From positions 1 to 64,000 of the forward strand of contig JAZKJD010000011.1 in the NCBI GenBank assembly GCA_040384585.1: a stretch of DNA of 64,000 bases, read 5' to 3'. The DNA comes from JAZKJD01 sp040384585 (lineage in GTDB: Bacteria; Pseudomonadota; Gammaproteobacteria; Diplorickettsiales; Diplorickettsiaceae). The translations under genes were made by a program, and so were the position numbers. This document shows, one piece after another, positions 1 through 9,139 of this stretch (position 1 is the stretch's first letter; every line of letters begins with the position of its first letter). The notes under the pieces were generated by a model, which did not search any database, was not told the DNA's origin, and was given only the letters and a program-made list of their open reading frames with translations.

Positions 1-50
1 AAAGGATTTCACGATGTGCATCAACACCACAACGTGAAAGGTGAAGGGGT
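1..50 (+). repeat. Family A repeat, internally deleted copy
   Basis: This 50-bp stretch matches both ends of the 125-bp element found at 59418-59542 and, inverted, at 31518-31642, but lacks the middle of about 75 bp. Shared blocks are AAAGGATTTCAC at the left and CAACACCACAA followed by GTGAAAGGTGAAGGGG at the right. It is read through by the first ORF. Confidence 0.75.
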
Positions 51-537
51 TAGTGAAACTGAAAAGACCTATGAAACTTATGAAGACAAAGTCATCAGTC
101 GTTTCGTAAGTCAAAACACATTATATAATGAAGTCATGCGCGAGTCTTTTGGCCGATCGAATTTGACGCGAGTATTCAAGGATATTTTACGCGGCGAACG
201 CGACATGTTGCATTATATGAATTTGATGAGAAATACCTTAACACATTTTTCGGGTGAGACTTGCAGACGTTTCAATCAACAAATCCACGTACAGAAGATT
301 TATGAAGTGAGTCAACAATTATTTGAATCTATCATCAATCAACTCAAGGACAATAAAAACAAACACACAGTGGAATCTTTGTATAACTTTTTGGATTGGA
401 AAAGCGAAATGCAGCAAGAGCTTACGCCATTAGTCAATAATACTGCCGATAAATTGGCTGTTGATTTATTTATATTTGCTGCAGAACAGTTACTCACTCA
501 ACTGAAAAAAATAAATTCTTTAATAATAAGCGTGTAA
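16..537 (+). CDS. Hypothetical helical protein, possibly partial at the left edge
   Basis: I do not recognise this protein. The frame is open to base 1, so the gene may begin outside the window; the first usable start inside is GTG at 16, with another GTG at 34. The first 11 or so residues come from the family A repeat. The rest looks soluble and mostly helical, without a signal peptide, membrane segment or obvious motif. A conserved-looking patch near residues 45-85 is rich in Arg, Met and His. It ends 4 bp before hemE on the same strand, so the two are probably cotranscribed. Function unknown. Confidence 0.5.
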   Translation: MHQHHNVKGEGVSETEKTYETYEDKVISRFVSQNTLYNEVMRESFGRSNLTRVFKDILRGERDMLHYMNLMRNTLTHFSGETCRRFNQQIHVQKIYEVSQQLFESIINQLKDNKNKHTVESLYNFLDWKSEMQQELTPLVNNTADKLAVDLFIFAAEQLLTQLKKINSLIISV

Positions 538-541
538 TCCT

Positions 542-1669
542 ATGAGTCTATACTCCAGTGTGAAGAGTCTATCGCCACATCGTTTAATACGCGCTTTCTT
601 TCGTCAACCAGTTGACCGTACACCAGTTTGGATTATGCGACAGGCAGGACGTTATCTACCGGAGTATTGTGCTAGCCGTAAAAAGGCCGGTAGTTTTCTA
701 AGACTTTGTAAAACGCCAGAATTAGCTTGTGAAGTGACCTTACAGCCTTTAGAACGTTTTGATTTAGACGCCGCAATTGTCTTTTCCGATATTTTGACAA
801 TTCCAGACGCCATGGGCTTAGGTCTGTATTTTGTAGAAGGTGAGGGTCCAAAATTTTCCAAACCGCTTAAGACATTATCGGATATTCAATCCTTGCACGT
901 TCCTGATCCCATGACCGAATTACGTTATGTTTGCGATACGGTTTCTTTGTGTAGGCGCGAGTTAAATAATAAAGTGCCTTTAATTGGATTTACTGGCAGT
1001 CCATGGACATTAGCCTGCTATATGTTGGAAGGTGCCGGTAGTCGAGAGTTTAAACAAATTAAAACATTACTGTACCAAGAGCCTAAAACGCTACATCATT
1101 TATTAAAGACATTAACACGGGCTATCACACAGTATCTCAATGCGCAGATAGCCTCAGGCGCGCAAGTGCTAATGATTTTTGATACCTGGGGTGGATTATT
1201 AACCCCGGCAAGCTATCAAACATTTTCGCTCGATTATATGACGCAAATTATTGCGAATATTACCCGTGAATATCAACAACAAAAAATACCCATTGTATTG
1301 TTTACAAAAGGCGGGGGTTTATGGCTGGACAAAATAGTACAATCAGCTTGCGATGCCATCGGTTTGGACTGGACTATCGAATTAGGACAGGCGCGTCAAC
1401 GCGTAGGGAATAAAGTCGCTTTGCAAGGCAATATGGATCCCTCTGCACTGTATGGCTCCGAGGCGCGTATACGTGAAGAAGTCTCTAGCATTTTACATTC
1501 TTATGGCTCAGGGTCTGGCCATGTGTTTAATTTAGGGCACGGCATTTCAAAATATACTTCTCCAGAAAATGTGAAGTGTTTTGTTGATGCAGTGCATGCC
1601 TTAAGTCCTGGTTTTCATCAAGAAAACGCCACTGCAAATAAAAAGGATCAGGTCATGGCGAGCGAATGA
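542..1669 (+). CDS. hemE: Uroporphyrinogen decarboxylase
   Basis: Cytoplasmic haem-pathway enzyme that removes the four acetate carboxyl groups of uroporphyrinogen III to give coproporphyrinogen III. Both family signatures are present: PVWIMRQAGRYLPEY at residues 28-42, containing the substrate-binding arginine, and IGFTGSPWTLACYMLEG near residue 149. The glycine/histidine-rich HVFNLGHGI near the C-terminus is also typical. At 375 residues it is about 20 longer than usual because of a polar C-terminal tail (ENATANKKDQ). The 3' end overlaps the convergent nhaA by 17 bp. Start ATG at 542 lies 4 bp after the preceding ORF. Confidence 0.97.
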   Translation: MSLYSSVKSLSPHRLIRAFFRQPVDRTPVWIMRQAGRYLPEYCASRKKAGSFLRLCKTPELACEVTLQPLERFDLDAAIVFSDILTIPDAMGLGLYFVEGEGPKFSKPLKTLSDIQSLHVPDPMTELRYVCDTVSLCRRELNNKVPLIGFTGSPWTLACYMLEGAGSREFKQIKTLLYQEPKTLHHLLKTLTRAITQYLNAQIASGAQVLMIFDTWGGLLTPASYQTFSLDYMTQIIANITREYQQQKIPIVLFTKGGGLWLDKIVQSACDAIGLDWTIELGQARQRVGNKVALQGNMDPSALYGSEARIREEVSSILHSYGSGSGHVFNLGHGISKYTSPENVKCFVDAVHALSPGFHQENATANKKDQVMASE

Positions 1670-2828
1670 AATGAGCGCGGCCATCCAGTTTATTAAAAAA
1701 TAATACACAATAACCAAAAATTCCCGATAAAACAGAACCACTTAAAACGCCTAGGCGCACAAGTGAAGAGGATTGCTGATCAGAAAAAGCAAGATTGGCA
1801 ATAAATAAACTCATCGTAAAGCCAATACCGCAGATTAGAGCGGCGCCATAAATATGGTGCCAATTTGTTTTATAGGGTAATTTCGCCCATTTTGCCTTTA
1901 CAGCAATCCAACTCGCACCCAGGATCCCACACTGTTTACCTAAAAATAATCCTGCAATAATTCCTAAAGGTAAGGGGTGAAATAAGGTCTGCCAATGCAT
2001 GCCAGTAAAGGACAAGCCCGCATTAGCAAAGGCAAAGAGCGGCAGAATACCGTAAGCAACCCAAGGATGTAATCGATGCTCTAGCGTGTGTGACAAGTTT
2101 TGTTGCGGTTTTTTCGTCGTTTGTAAGGGAATACTCAGGCCGAAGAGCACGCCAGCAATGGTGGCATGCACACCGGAGCAGAGGATAAAAAGCCATAAAG
2201 GAATTCCAAACAACACATAGGGAACAAAGCACCCAACCCCATAATAATTCAATGCGATTAAGCCAATGAGACAGACAAGGGCGAGTACCAAATAAAGCCA
2301 AGCGATCTGCTGTGTATAAAAAATCGCAATCACTAGAATTGCCCCTAAGTCATCAATAATGGCCAGAGCGGTTAAAAAAACCTTTAAGGAGCGAGGAATT
2401 TGTTTGTTAAGCAGTGATAACACCGCCAGAGAAAAAGCGATATCCGTTGCCATAGGGATGGCCCAACCTGGTGTATGCGCCGAGTGCCCGTGATTGATTA
2501 ACAAATAAAAAAGTGCGGGTACCACCATACCACCGATGGCGGCAAGTGTAGGTAAAAGCGCTGAATCTATACTATTGAGTTCTCCATGAACCAGCTCTCG
2601 CTTTATTTCTAAACTGACCAAGAAAAAAAAGAGCGTCATGAATCCATCATTAATGACGTGTAAAAACGAAATAGGGATATTTCCTAGCGTGAGTGTTAGA
2701 TGTAATAGCTGTTGGTAATAGGTTTGTAGTGGCGAATTCGCAAGAAATAGTGCAATAAGGGTAGCCATGCCTAATAGTATTCCCGCTGACGCTTCTAGCT
2801 GTATGAAATGATTTAGAAATCGCCGCAT
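1653..2828 (-). CDS. nhaA: Na+/H+ antiporter NhaA
   Basis: Inner-membrane electrogenic antiporter that exports Na+ in exchange for protons and maintains pH and salt homeostasis. The 391-residue protein is a run of about 11-12 hydrophobic segments. ATDIAFSLAVLSLL places an aspartate at residue 129 and AIIDDLGAILV gives the paired aspartates 159-160; these correspond to the ion-binding Asp residues of the family. The ATG follows the dnaQ stop codon with no spacing (TAGATG), so translation is probably coupled to dnaQ. The end overlaps the hemE 3' end on the other strand. Confidence 0.97.
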   Translation of the reverse strand: MRRFLNHFIQLEASAGILLGMATLIALFLANSPLQTYYQQLLHLTLTLGNIPISFLHVINDGFMTLFFFLVSLEIKRELVHGELNSIDSALLPTLAAIGGMVVPALFYLLINHGHSAHTPGWAIPMATDIAFSLAVLSLLNKQIPRSLKVFLTALAIIDDLGAILVIAIFYTQQIAWLYLVLALVCLIGLIALNYYGVGCFVPYVLFGIPLWLFILCSGVHATIAGVLFGLSIPLQTTKKPQQNLSHTLEHRLHPWVAYGILPLFAFANAGLSFTGMHWQTLFHPLPLGIIAGLFLGKQCGILGASWIAVKAKWAKLPYKTNWHHIYGAALICGIGFTMSLFIANLAFSDQQSSSLVRLGVLSGSVLSGIFGYCVLFFNKLDGRAHFIRSP

Positions 2829-3548
2829 CTAATGAGCTTCCTTTACATCTATACTAGACCATACACAACTACCTGTTGTTTTTCTCAGCATGGATAAATA
2901 GCGTTGATGTGCTATGAGTTCTTCAGCTGTTGCCAATATCACCGGTAGTTCATGGGTATTTATCATTTTTTTAGCGTCGGAAGCGGAGGAAAGTTTGTGT
3001 ATTGGATTGTCATCACCAAATAAACTGGATTGACCGCCTGTCATCGCAAGATAAACACGGGCTAGCAATTTAGCGTCTAGCAGAGCACCGTGTTTATCGC
3101 GTTTAGAATTATCAATCTCATAACGTTTACAAAGTGCATCTAAACTATTACGTTGACCAGGATGTAGTTGACGCGCTAGAGGAAGCGTGTCTAAAATTTG
3201 GCAATAATGTGTTATCTTTTTGTAGTTTTTATTTGTTAACTTAACTTCATAGTCAAGAAAAGTGAGATCAAAGGGGGCGTTATGGATAATCAACTCTGAC
3301 CCTGTAATAAAATCTAAAAATTCATCAACGATAGCGATAAATAGCGGTTTGTCTTGCAGAAATTTCGTCGTTAAACCATGTATAGCCAAGGCGCCGGGTT
3401 CACTATCACGACCAGGATTGAGATAACAGTGGAAATGTCGTTGCGTTAAGCGGCGATCTATCATTTCAATACAGCCAATTTCAATAATCCGGTTTCCTGT
3501 ACTAATTTCTCTACCCGTCGTTTCTGTATCTAAAATGATTTGACGCAT
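2829..3548 (-). CDS. dnaQ: DNA polymerase III epsilon subunit, 3'-5' proofreading exonuclease
   Basis: Proofreading subunit of the replicative polymerase. All three DEDDh exonuclease motifs are visible: Exo I with D7 and E9 in ILDTETTG, Exo II in IIHNAPFDLTFLDYEV, and Exo III in HGALLDAKLLARVYLAM with the catalytic His and Asp. The C-terminal 60 residues would be the polymerase-binding tail. At 239 residues it has the usual length. It is the first gene of a minus-strand dnaQ-nhaA pair; the rnhA gene often found beside dnaQ is absent here. Confidence 0.96.
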   Translation of the reverse strand: MRQIILDTETTGREISTGNRIIEIGCIEMIDRRLTQRHFHCYLNPGRDSEPGALAIHGLTTKFLQDKPLFIAIVDEFLDFITGSELIIHNAPFDLTFLDYEVKLTNKNYKKITHYCQILDTLPLARQLHPGQRNSLDALCKRYEIDNSKRDKHGALLDAKLLARVYLAMTGGQSSLFGDDNPIHKLSSASDAKKMINTHELPVILATAEELIAHQRYLSMLRKTTGSCVWSSIDVKEAH

Positions 3549-3593
3549 AATATAGGTAACTAGTGTTGCGCACTAATAAGTAGTCAGGCTCAG

Positions 3594-3668
3594 GGTTCTG
3601 CCAATGGACACGCTTTTTTGTGATGGTTAACGCCACAAAAAAAGCGCATCTCGTTGTCACCCTTCGCT
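3594..3668. repeat. Family C palindromic repeat, partial copy
   Basis: An imperfect palindrome with a GCTTTTTTGTG / CACAAAAAAAGC core and flanking sequence ending in TTGTCACCC. It shares its core with the copies in valS (10167-10298) and before the thiolase (63361-63493). A fragment of the same right half recurs at 58405-58436. It lies in the 210-bp gap between dnaQ and the next gene; nothing else recognisable is in that gap. Confidence 0.65.
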
Positions 3669-3758
3669 AAAATATTACAGAAGTCACAAAGTCAGCGTTT
3701 CAGCACTATTGTTGGGAAGACCGTAGAGGACCGTAATAGACTTTACACTAACTCATTG

Positions 3759-4187
3759 TTATTTAGCTAAATTAAATTCACAAGCTAAGCGACTTTTATG
3801 GCAATCATATTGATGTCCAGCATAGATGGATTCCCAATTTTCAGAGTTAATGATGCGTGCTTTACTGCTTGATTCCGGTAATCTTAAATCGAGAAATTGA
3901 CCATTATCTAATTGATAGCTACAACGAAGTAATGTTCCTTCCTTGAAAGGATGCTGAGTATCTTTAGGTTTGTAAAGAACGTTATCAAAGATTTTCACTT
4001 TTCCTGCTTTGCTTTGCACTACACCCGTCCAACCACCAGGTGCTGTATAAGTTGAACCCGTTTGTATGATGCTAGTTTCAGTAGGACAAGTGTCTGCTTG
4101 TACCGAGGGAGGCTTAGAAAATGCATAACAAACTTGGCTAATGGAAACGGCTAATAAAATGCTTATACTCGCTTTTAAAAACTTCAT
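3759..4187 (-). CDS. Small secreted protein of unknown function
   Basis: A 142-residue protein with a clear signal peptide: positive MKFLK, a hydrophobic core to about residue 18, and likely cleavage after VCYA near residue 22. The mature part has four cysteines (TCPTE, LRCSYQ, YDCHK, LACEF), consistent with two disulfides in the periplasm or outside. The middle (YTAPGGWTGVVQS) looks like a small beta-rich domain. It may belong to the DUF3757 type of small exported proteins known in Legionellales, but I cannot confirm that. It is isolated on the minus strand, divergent from the large surface protein that follows. Confidence 0.75.
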   Translation of the reverse strand: MKFLKASISILLAVSISQVCYAFSKPPSVQADTCPTETSIIQTGSTYTAPGGWTGVVQSKAGKVKIFDNVLYKPKDTQHPFKEGTLLRCSYQLDNGQFLDLRLPESSSKARIINSENWESIYAGHQYDCHKSRLACEFNLAK

Positions 4188-4357
4188 ATGAATTCCTGAA
4201 AATAAAAAAACAGTATAATTTGTGACTGTGTCAGCTGTCCATTATCTCGTTATATTACCTGGCTATGGCTCACAAAACCTTTCTACCTTGCTTATTTAGC
4301 GTCAGCCTACTATCCTACCAAGTATTCTCTATAGGGTAGGACCCTTGAAATGCTGAA

Positions 4358-7300
4358 ATGACAGGGATGCGATTTTTAGCAAGGATTATCAGAACCGGTT
4401 TATTCTCTAATTTAGGAATGAGCTGTTGTCACCTTATTGCAAAGGTTCTGGTATATTCCCTACTATTCCAGATAATCTTTGTTCATGCCGCACCACCTCC
4501 CCCAGTCGACCCGAATACCTTTCTTTTATCTGCATCAAGCAGCCATGCATCTGCGATAAAACAAAAAAAGCACATAGTCCGCAGTCGGGAGACTTCCGAT
4601 AAACGTGTATTGGTGTTCAAAGAAAATAGATCGAAGGCAGCTATTCATCGCACGATGCGAACCCATTCCACAGCCAGGAAGACTAAAACTTTTCGTACCC
4701 ATCACACACATCACAGTCATACGTTTAGCAATTCGCGCGCCTCTCACGTAACAGCAAATCATCGCCATGCGCCTATGGCAAAACAGAGAAAAAAACAGTT
4801 AGTACAAAGTAGTCGCACAATACAAGCAAACTCCAGAGGTAAAGCGACGAAAACACTGCTTGCACAAAACAGTAGACATGGACATCCAAACTCTCTGCGC
4901 GTAAAGCCGCCGACTCATTCTTTCGCTTCAGTTCAACCCCGATCCCGATCCTTTCCCTACGTAGATGCGTTAACGCCCTTACTACTTTGGACACAAACGG
5001 GAAATTTGTCGAATTTATCCATCAACAGCCAGCCATTAGGATTCAGCAGTTCTTTAAACGCAGGTATTAACCTCAGTGATTTGACAGGGGTTTCTTTTAA
5101 CCCCCAATATATCTTTCCCATGGAAGCTCAGCTCGCCTTAGGATTTTTTGGCGACTATGGTCAATATCGTGCTCAGACCTTAGCTTATGATTTTTCACCG
5201 ATTTCACAAGCAAACGCGACAGAAGAACAAGGAGAACAACTAGTACACAGTCAAAGTTCTTCTTTACAGTCAAATTCGCGGTCAAAGGCTTCCAAACCGC
5301 CTGTGTTAGTGGCCCAAGCAGGAGACGAAGCCAAGCTGGATATGGATCGTATTATGGGCATGAACTCTAAAGGCAAAACCAAAAAAACAAGCAAGACGTC
5401 TCATAGGCACCGTCATGTGCGTGGAAATCCTAGTGCGCTTAATTCAGTAACAGGAGAAAATGCTAATCCCGCGGTTCCTCTATCGTCTTTACCCTATGTG
5501 GGCCCTCTAGCGCCTTTACTCAATTGGGCACAAACCGGAACCTTCTCGAATATCGCCTTAACCAGTCAACAATTGGGATTCAGTGGTCCGTTAAGCGGAG
5601 GGGTTAGCTACAGTAATGTCACAGGAATATTTTTTAATGCGAAGTATATTTTTTCCTGGAATGATCAGCTAGCCTTTGGATTGCTGGGCGAATATGGCCC
5701 AGAGCAATATCGTATGAATGGTACCGTGGGCTATGGGTTTTCGCCGCTTTCACAAGTGAAGTTATCAGGGGAGCGTTTGGGCCAGCGTCTTCCCTTTCAA
5801 TTTGATTCGGGAAACATCAAGCAACGGGTACATCAAGATGCGGTGGGTGCTAGATTTCAGCAGCTGTTTGAGCAACCGTTCTTTCAAGGGGTCAATATAG
5901 GCGGCTATTATGCCAGGGCTGCCAATCAAAGCTTAGCGCCAGTGATATTTGAATCTAACGGGTTGAATGCTATTAACTACCGCCATATTGCCGGTGCTAA
6001 GAGTGGCGGTATTGATGCCGGTACCGAGTTATTATTAACCCCTTCTACCTTACTGAGCGGAAATCTCTATTTCGACCGCGTACGTTACGATACCCAATTA
6101 ACAAGGGACACCAGTAAAGATGGAAATGGTTTAGGCGGAAGTCTCAACCTCAAGCAATTACTAGGAAGCCGACTGAAGCTATGGGGTGAGGCCTCCATCC
6201 GTAAGATCTATAATACATATCAAGGCGGACTGAGCTGGTTGCCAATATCAAAGTCGGGTCTTGAATTGACCGTATTGGGAGAACATGTTGGCTTTCACAA
6301 CACCATGCCTAACAACAGCAGTGTCAGTTTACAAGTCAAATGGTTGCCGGAAGGCGAGCAGAATTATGACAAACGCTTCCATTGGAAGAATAAACATTTA
6401 CCCGCCATAGGCCAGTGGGTACAAACCCCGGCCGTGTACATGCAGCAAGTCTTGGCAGTGGCTGAGCAGGTTACCCAATTAGTAGGCCCCGGGATTACCA
6501 GCATTGTTCCTAACAGCGGACCTCCTGCGGGTGGTAATCCAGTCATTATCACGGGAAGTAATTTTGCCAATGGAGCGATGGTTTTCTTTGGCGGGCAATT
6601 GGCAACAACCGTGACCTGGCTATCACCGACTATGCTGGAGGTAGTGGTACCCGGGACGACGCCTTTACCGGTAGCCCAGGAAGTGAATGTCACTGTACAA
6701 AACCCCGATGGTCAGCAAGCTACATTGGAAAATGGGTATACCTACCTGGTCGAACCGATTATCAACTCGATAAATCCCGCTTCGGGTCCTACGGCAGGTA
6801 ACCAGATCGTCACGATCACCGGCTCAGATTTTACGGGTGCTACGGCGGTGACCTTTGGCGGTATTTCAGCTGCCATCACTTCGGTAAGTGATACTCAAAT
6901 TACGGTAATCACACCAGCGAATATGGCAGGCCCAGTCCCTGTCGTTGTGTTTACTCCGGCTGGTGACAGTAGAGCATCGGCAGCGACTTATACTTATGTA
7001 GGTGTGCCGAGTATCACTATGATAAATCCAACGGCAGGTCCTACCGCGGGTGTTCAGTTAGTGACCATCACGGGTACGGGATTTCTAGGCGTTACTCAAG
7101 TGAGCTTTGGGAGTAGCCCTGCAGTTATTATTCCCCCCTCCAGCGATACGCAAATTAAGGTGCTTTCACCACCGCATGTGGTTGGCCCCGTAAATGTGGT
7201 CGTAACCGCTCCAGGTGGTGTGAGTCTACCGTCTATCTACACCTATGTAGACGTACCGACAATCAGTAGTATAACACCCGCCTCAGGTCTTCCTACGGGC

Positions 7301-8545
7301 GGCGATGCCGTGATTATTACGGGTACGGGTTTTACTACTGTTGGAACAGGAACCACTGTTACCTTTGACGCTAGTCCTCCAGTTCCTGCTAGTAGCATAA
7401 ATCCTAGCGGTACATCACTGACTGTTGTTGTGCCACCAGGGACTTCGTCGCCTACGGCAGTGCCTGTTGTTGTGACCACGCCTGGGGGCTCTTCTGCTCC
7501 CTCGCCGCTCTATACTTATGCCGATGTGCCAGCTGTCACTACTATAACGCCGGCAGCAGGTCTTCCTGCAGGCGGTAATCCAGTGACCATTACGGGCTCA
7601 GGTTTTGTTGCAGGTAGTATGGTGACCTTTGACAGTAGTGCTCCTGTTGCTGCTAGCAGCGTGAATCCTGCTGGCACCTCACTGACTGTCNNNNNNNNNN
7701 NNNNNNNNNNNNNNNNNNNNNNNNNNNNNNNNNNNNNNNNNNNNNNNNNNNNNNNNNNNNNNNNNNNNNNNNNNNNNNNNNNNNNNNNNNCCACGCCCGT
7801 TGGAGCAAGCCCTATATCACCGGCGGCTAAATATACGTATGCGAATGCACCCACTATCACTAATGTAAGCCCAGCAGGAGGGCCTCTTGTGGGCGGTACT
7901 CCGGTGACGATTACAGGTACAGGCTTTATTGCGGGTACAGGCAACACTACCGTGATGTTTGGCACTAATCCAGGTATGAGCGTTAATGTAAGTTCTAACA
8001 CGTCACTGACCGTAATAACGCCACCAGGTGGCAGCGCCGGCCCGGTGGGTGTCGTCGTAAGCACCATCATTAGCCCAGCAGCAACACAAGTGAATGGATA
8101 TACTTATCTAACGGTTGGTATGCCCTTCCAAGGGGGCGTAACGGCTTGTTTATACGGAGGGCTGAATAATTTGATTGCATCAGATCTTATCGATGGCAAT
8201 TTTCGGTGGGGCAATTCTAACGAAACTACTAACGCGGGGAGTGATTCTAATGGAGAGAGTAATACTAATACCATCGTTTCTACAGTTAATTTTGCTCCTG
8301 CAGCATTTTTTTGTCATGATTTTACGGGAGGGGGTTTTACAGACTGGTTTTTACCTTCCAAAAATCAGCTAGCATGCCTCTATGAAAATAGGGTCGCTGT
8401 TGGTGGGTTCGAATCTGCGTTTTACTGGTCCTCTACTGAGACCAGAAAGGTTAGCGCGTGGGCACTCAATTTTAATGCAGATTATCTAAGACCCGATCCC
8501 AAGTCCTATGCTTATAAAATACGCTGCGTACGTGCCCCGTCGTAA
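4358..8545 (+). CDS. Large secreted IPT/TIG-repeat protein with barrel-like region and C-terminal Lcl/DUF1566 domain
   Basis: Putative surface adhesin of at least 1395 residues, interrupted by an assembly gap. A long signal sequence ends near VHAA (residues 41-45). A His/Arg/Lys-rich linker follows. A segment starting PYVDALTPLL near residue 199 is a truncated duplicate of a longer beta-rich region starting PYVGPLAPLL near 379 and running to about 665; its alternating pattern suggests an outer-membrane barrel, perhaps of inverse-autotransporter type. Six IPT/TIG Ig-like repeats occupy about residues 710-1250, each starting with a PxSG(L/P)P or PxAGP turn and ending TYTY. The last 140 residues (FTDWFLPSKNQL, YWSSTE, IRCVRA) form a DUF1566/Lcl C-terminal domain, as in the Legionella collagen-like adhesin. 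True length is unknown because the gap falls in repeat five. Confidence 0.85.
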   Translation: MTGMRFLARIIRTGLFSNLGMSCCHLIAKVLVYSLLFQIIFVHAAPPPPVDPNTFLLSASSSHASAIKQKKHIVRSRETSDKRVLVFKENRSKAAIHRTMRTHSTARKTKTFRTHHTHHSHTFSNSRASHVTANHRHAPMAKQRKKQLVQSSRTIQANSRGKATKTLLAQNSRHGHPNSLRVKPPTHSFASVQPRSRSFPYVDALTPLLLWTQTGNLSNLSINSQPLGFSSSLNAGINLSDLTGVSFNPQYIFPMEAQLALGFFGDYGQYRAQTLAYDFSPISQANATEEQGEQLVHSQSSSLQSNSRSKASKPPVLVAQAGDEAKLDMDRIMGMNSKGKTKKTSKTSHRHRHVRGNPSALNSVTGENANPAVPLSSLPYVGPLAPLLNWAQTGTFSNIALTSQQLGFSGPLSGGVSYSNVTGIFFNAKYIFSWNDQLAFGLLGEYGPEQYRMNGTVGYGFSPLSQVKLSGERLGQRLPFQFDSGNIKQRVHQDAVGARFQQLFEQPFFQGVNIGGYYARAANQSLAPVIFESNGLNAINYRHIAGAKSGGIDAGTELLLTPSTLLSGNLYFDRVRYDTQLTRDTSKDGNGLGGSLNLKQLLGSRLKLWGEASIRKIYNTYQGGLSWLPISKSGLELTVLGEHVGFHNTMPNNSSVSLQVKWLPEGEQNYDKRFHWKNKHLPAIGQWVQTPAVYMQQVLAVAEQVTQLVGPGITSIVPNSGPPAGGNPVIITGSNFANGAMVFFGGQLATTVTWLSPTMLEVVVPGTTPLPVAQEVNVTVQNPDGQQATLENGYTYLVEPIINSINPASGPTAGNQIVTITGSDFTGATAVTFGGISAAITSVSDTQITVITPANMAGPVPVVVFTPAGDSRASAATYTYVGVPSITMINPTAGPTAGVQLVTITGTGFLGVTQVSFGSSPAVIIPPSSDTQIKVLSPPHVVGPVNVVVTAPGGVSLPSIYTYVDVPTISSITPASGLPTGGDAVIITGTGFTTVGTGTTVTFDASPPVPASSINPSGTSLTVVVPPGTSSPTAVPVVVTTPGGSSAPSPLYTYADVPAVTTITPAAGLPAGGNPVTITGSGFVAGSMVTFDSSAPVAASSVNPAGTSLTVXXXXXXXXXXXXXXXXXXXXXXXXXXXXXXXXXXTPVGASPISPAAKYTYANAPTITNVSPAGGPLVGGTPVTITGTGFIAGTGNTTVMFGTNPGMSVNVSSNTSLTVITPPGGSAGPVGVVVSTIISPAATQVNGYTYLTVGMPFQGGVTACLYGGLNNLIASDLIDGNFRWGNSNETTNAGSDSNGESNTNTIVSTVNFAPAAFFCHDFTGGGFTDWFLPSKNQLACLYENRVAVGGFESAFYWSSTETRKVSAWALNFNADYLRPDPKSYAYKIRCVRAPS
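7691..7790. other. Assembly gap of 100 N inside the IPT/TIG repeats
   Basis: Exactly 100 N, the conventional placeholder for a gap of unknown size. It sits within the fifth IPT/TIG repeat, where neighbouring repeats are similar at DNA level, so the gap probably reflects a repeat that the assembly could not resolve. The reading frame across it is not evidence of continuity. Confidence 0.95.
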
Positions 8546-8626
8546 TAATTTTATAGAGACAGGAAAGATTCAGGTCTAATTTTTAGCCCATAAAAACGCT
8601 TTTGATAAAGGAATAAAACAATAAGA

Positions 8627-9139
8627 TCAATCCGGTTCTGCTAAGATCGAAGCTATCGTTTTGAGTGTCATCATTAGTGTCATGGGCTGCAAAGGTGATT
8701 CTATAAAGCCACGTGACATATAATATCTTTTCGCTTGTTCTGACAGGGCATGTACTAGAATGGCAAAAATACCGGCATCACTTGCAATACTAACCGCACG
8801 AAGCATTGCATCACGTAACAAGGCGCTGCCGAATCCTTTATTGTGGTAATTTCGGTCTATGGCGAGTCTACCAAGCAACAATACCGGTAAGGGATCAGGC
8901 ATATTACGCCGCATGGTCTTAGGAGAGAGGGCATGACTAATTGCACCAGCCGATAAGCTGTAATATCCAATGACTTTTTTGTCATTACACAAAACAAAAC
9001 AACGTGAAGCACCGGATATTTGGTTTTTAAGAGCACGTTTTTTTAACCACTCGTCAAGTGATGGTTCACCACAATTAAAGTTAACTAATTCATGATCGGC
9101 AGAGATGGGAAGTGGTATTGATAAATTTAGCGGTTTCAT
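8627..9139 (-). CDS. GNAT-family acetyltransferase toxin of a toxin-antitoxin pair
   Basis: A 170-residue GNAT acetyltransferase. The acetyl-CoA-binding motif is visible in LGRLAIDRNYHNKGFGSALL, and a C-terminal AKRYYMSRGF supplies the tyrosine typical of these enzymes. Known relatives (TacT, AtaT, KacT) acetylate the aminoacyl group of charged tRNAs and stop translation. The start codon overlaps the stop of the upstream DUF1778 gene (ATGA), so toxin translation is coupled to antitoxin. The N-terminal NCGEPSLDEWLKKRA is also characteristic of this toxin subgroup. Assignment as a toxin rests on the pairing. Confidence 0.88.
   Translation of the reverse strand: MKPLNLSIPLPISADHELVNFNCGEPSLDEWLKKRALKNQISGASRCFVLCNDKKVIGYYSLSAGAISHALSPKTMRRNMPDPLPVLLLGRLAIDRNYHNKGFGSALLRDAMLRAVSIASDAGIFAILVHALSEQAKRYYMSRGFIESPLQPMTLMMTLKTIASILAEPD

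Noticed and set aside
7516..8070. Long minus-strand ORF opposite the IPT/TIG repeats
   Set aside because: Antisense shadow of repetitive Thr/Pro/Gly coding sequence and includes the N gap.
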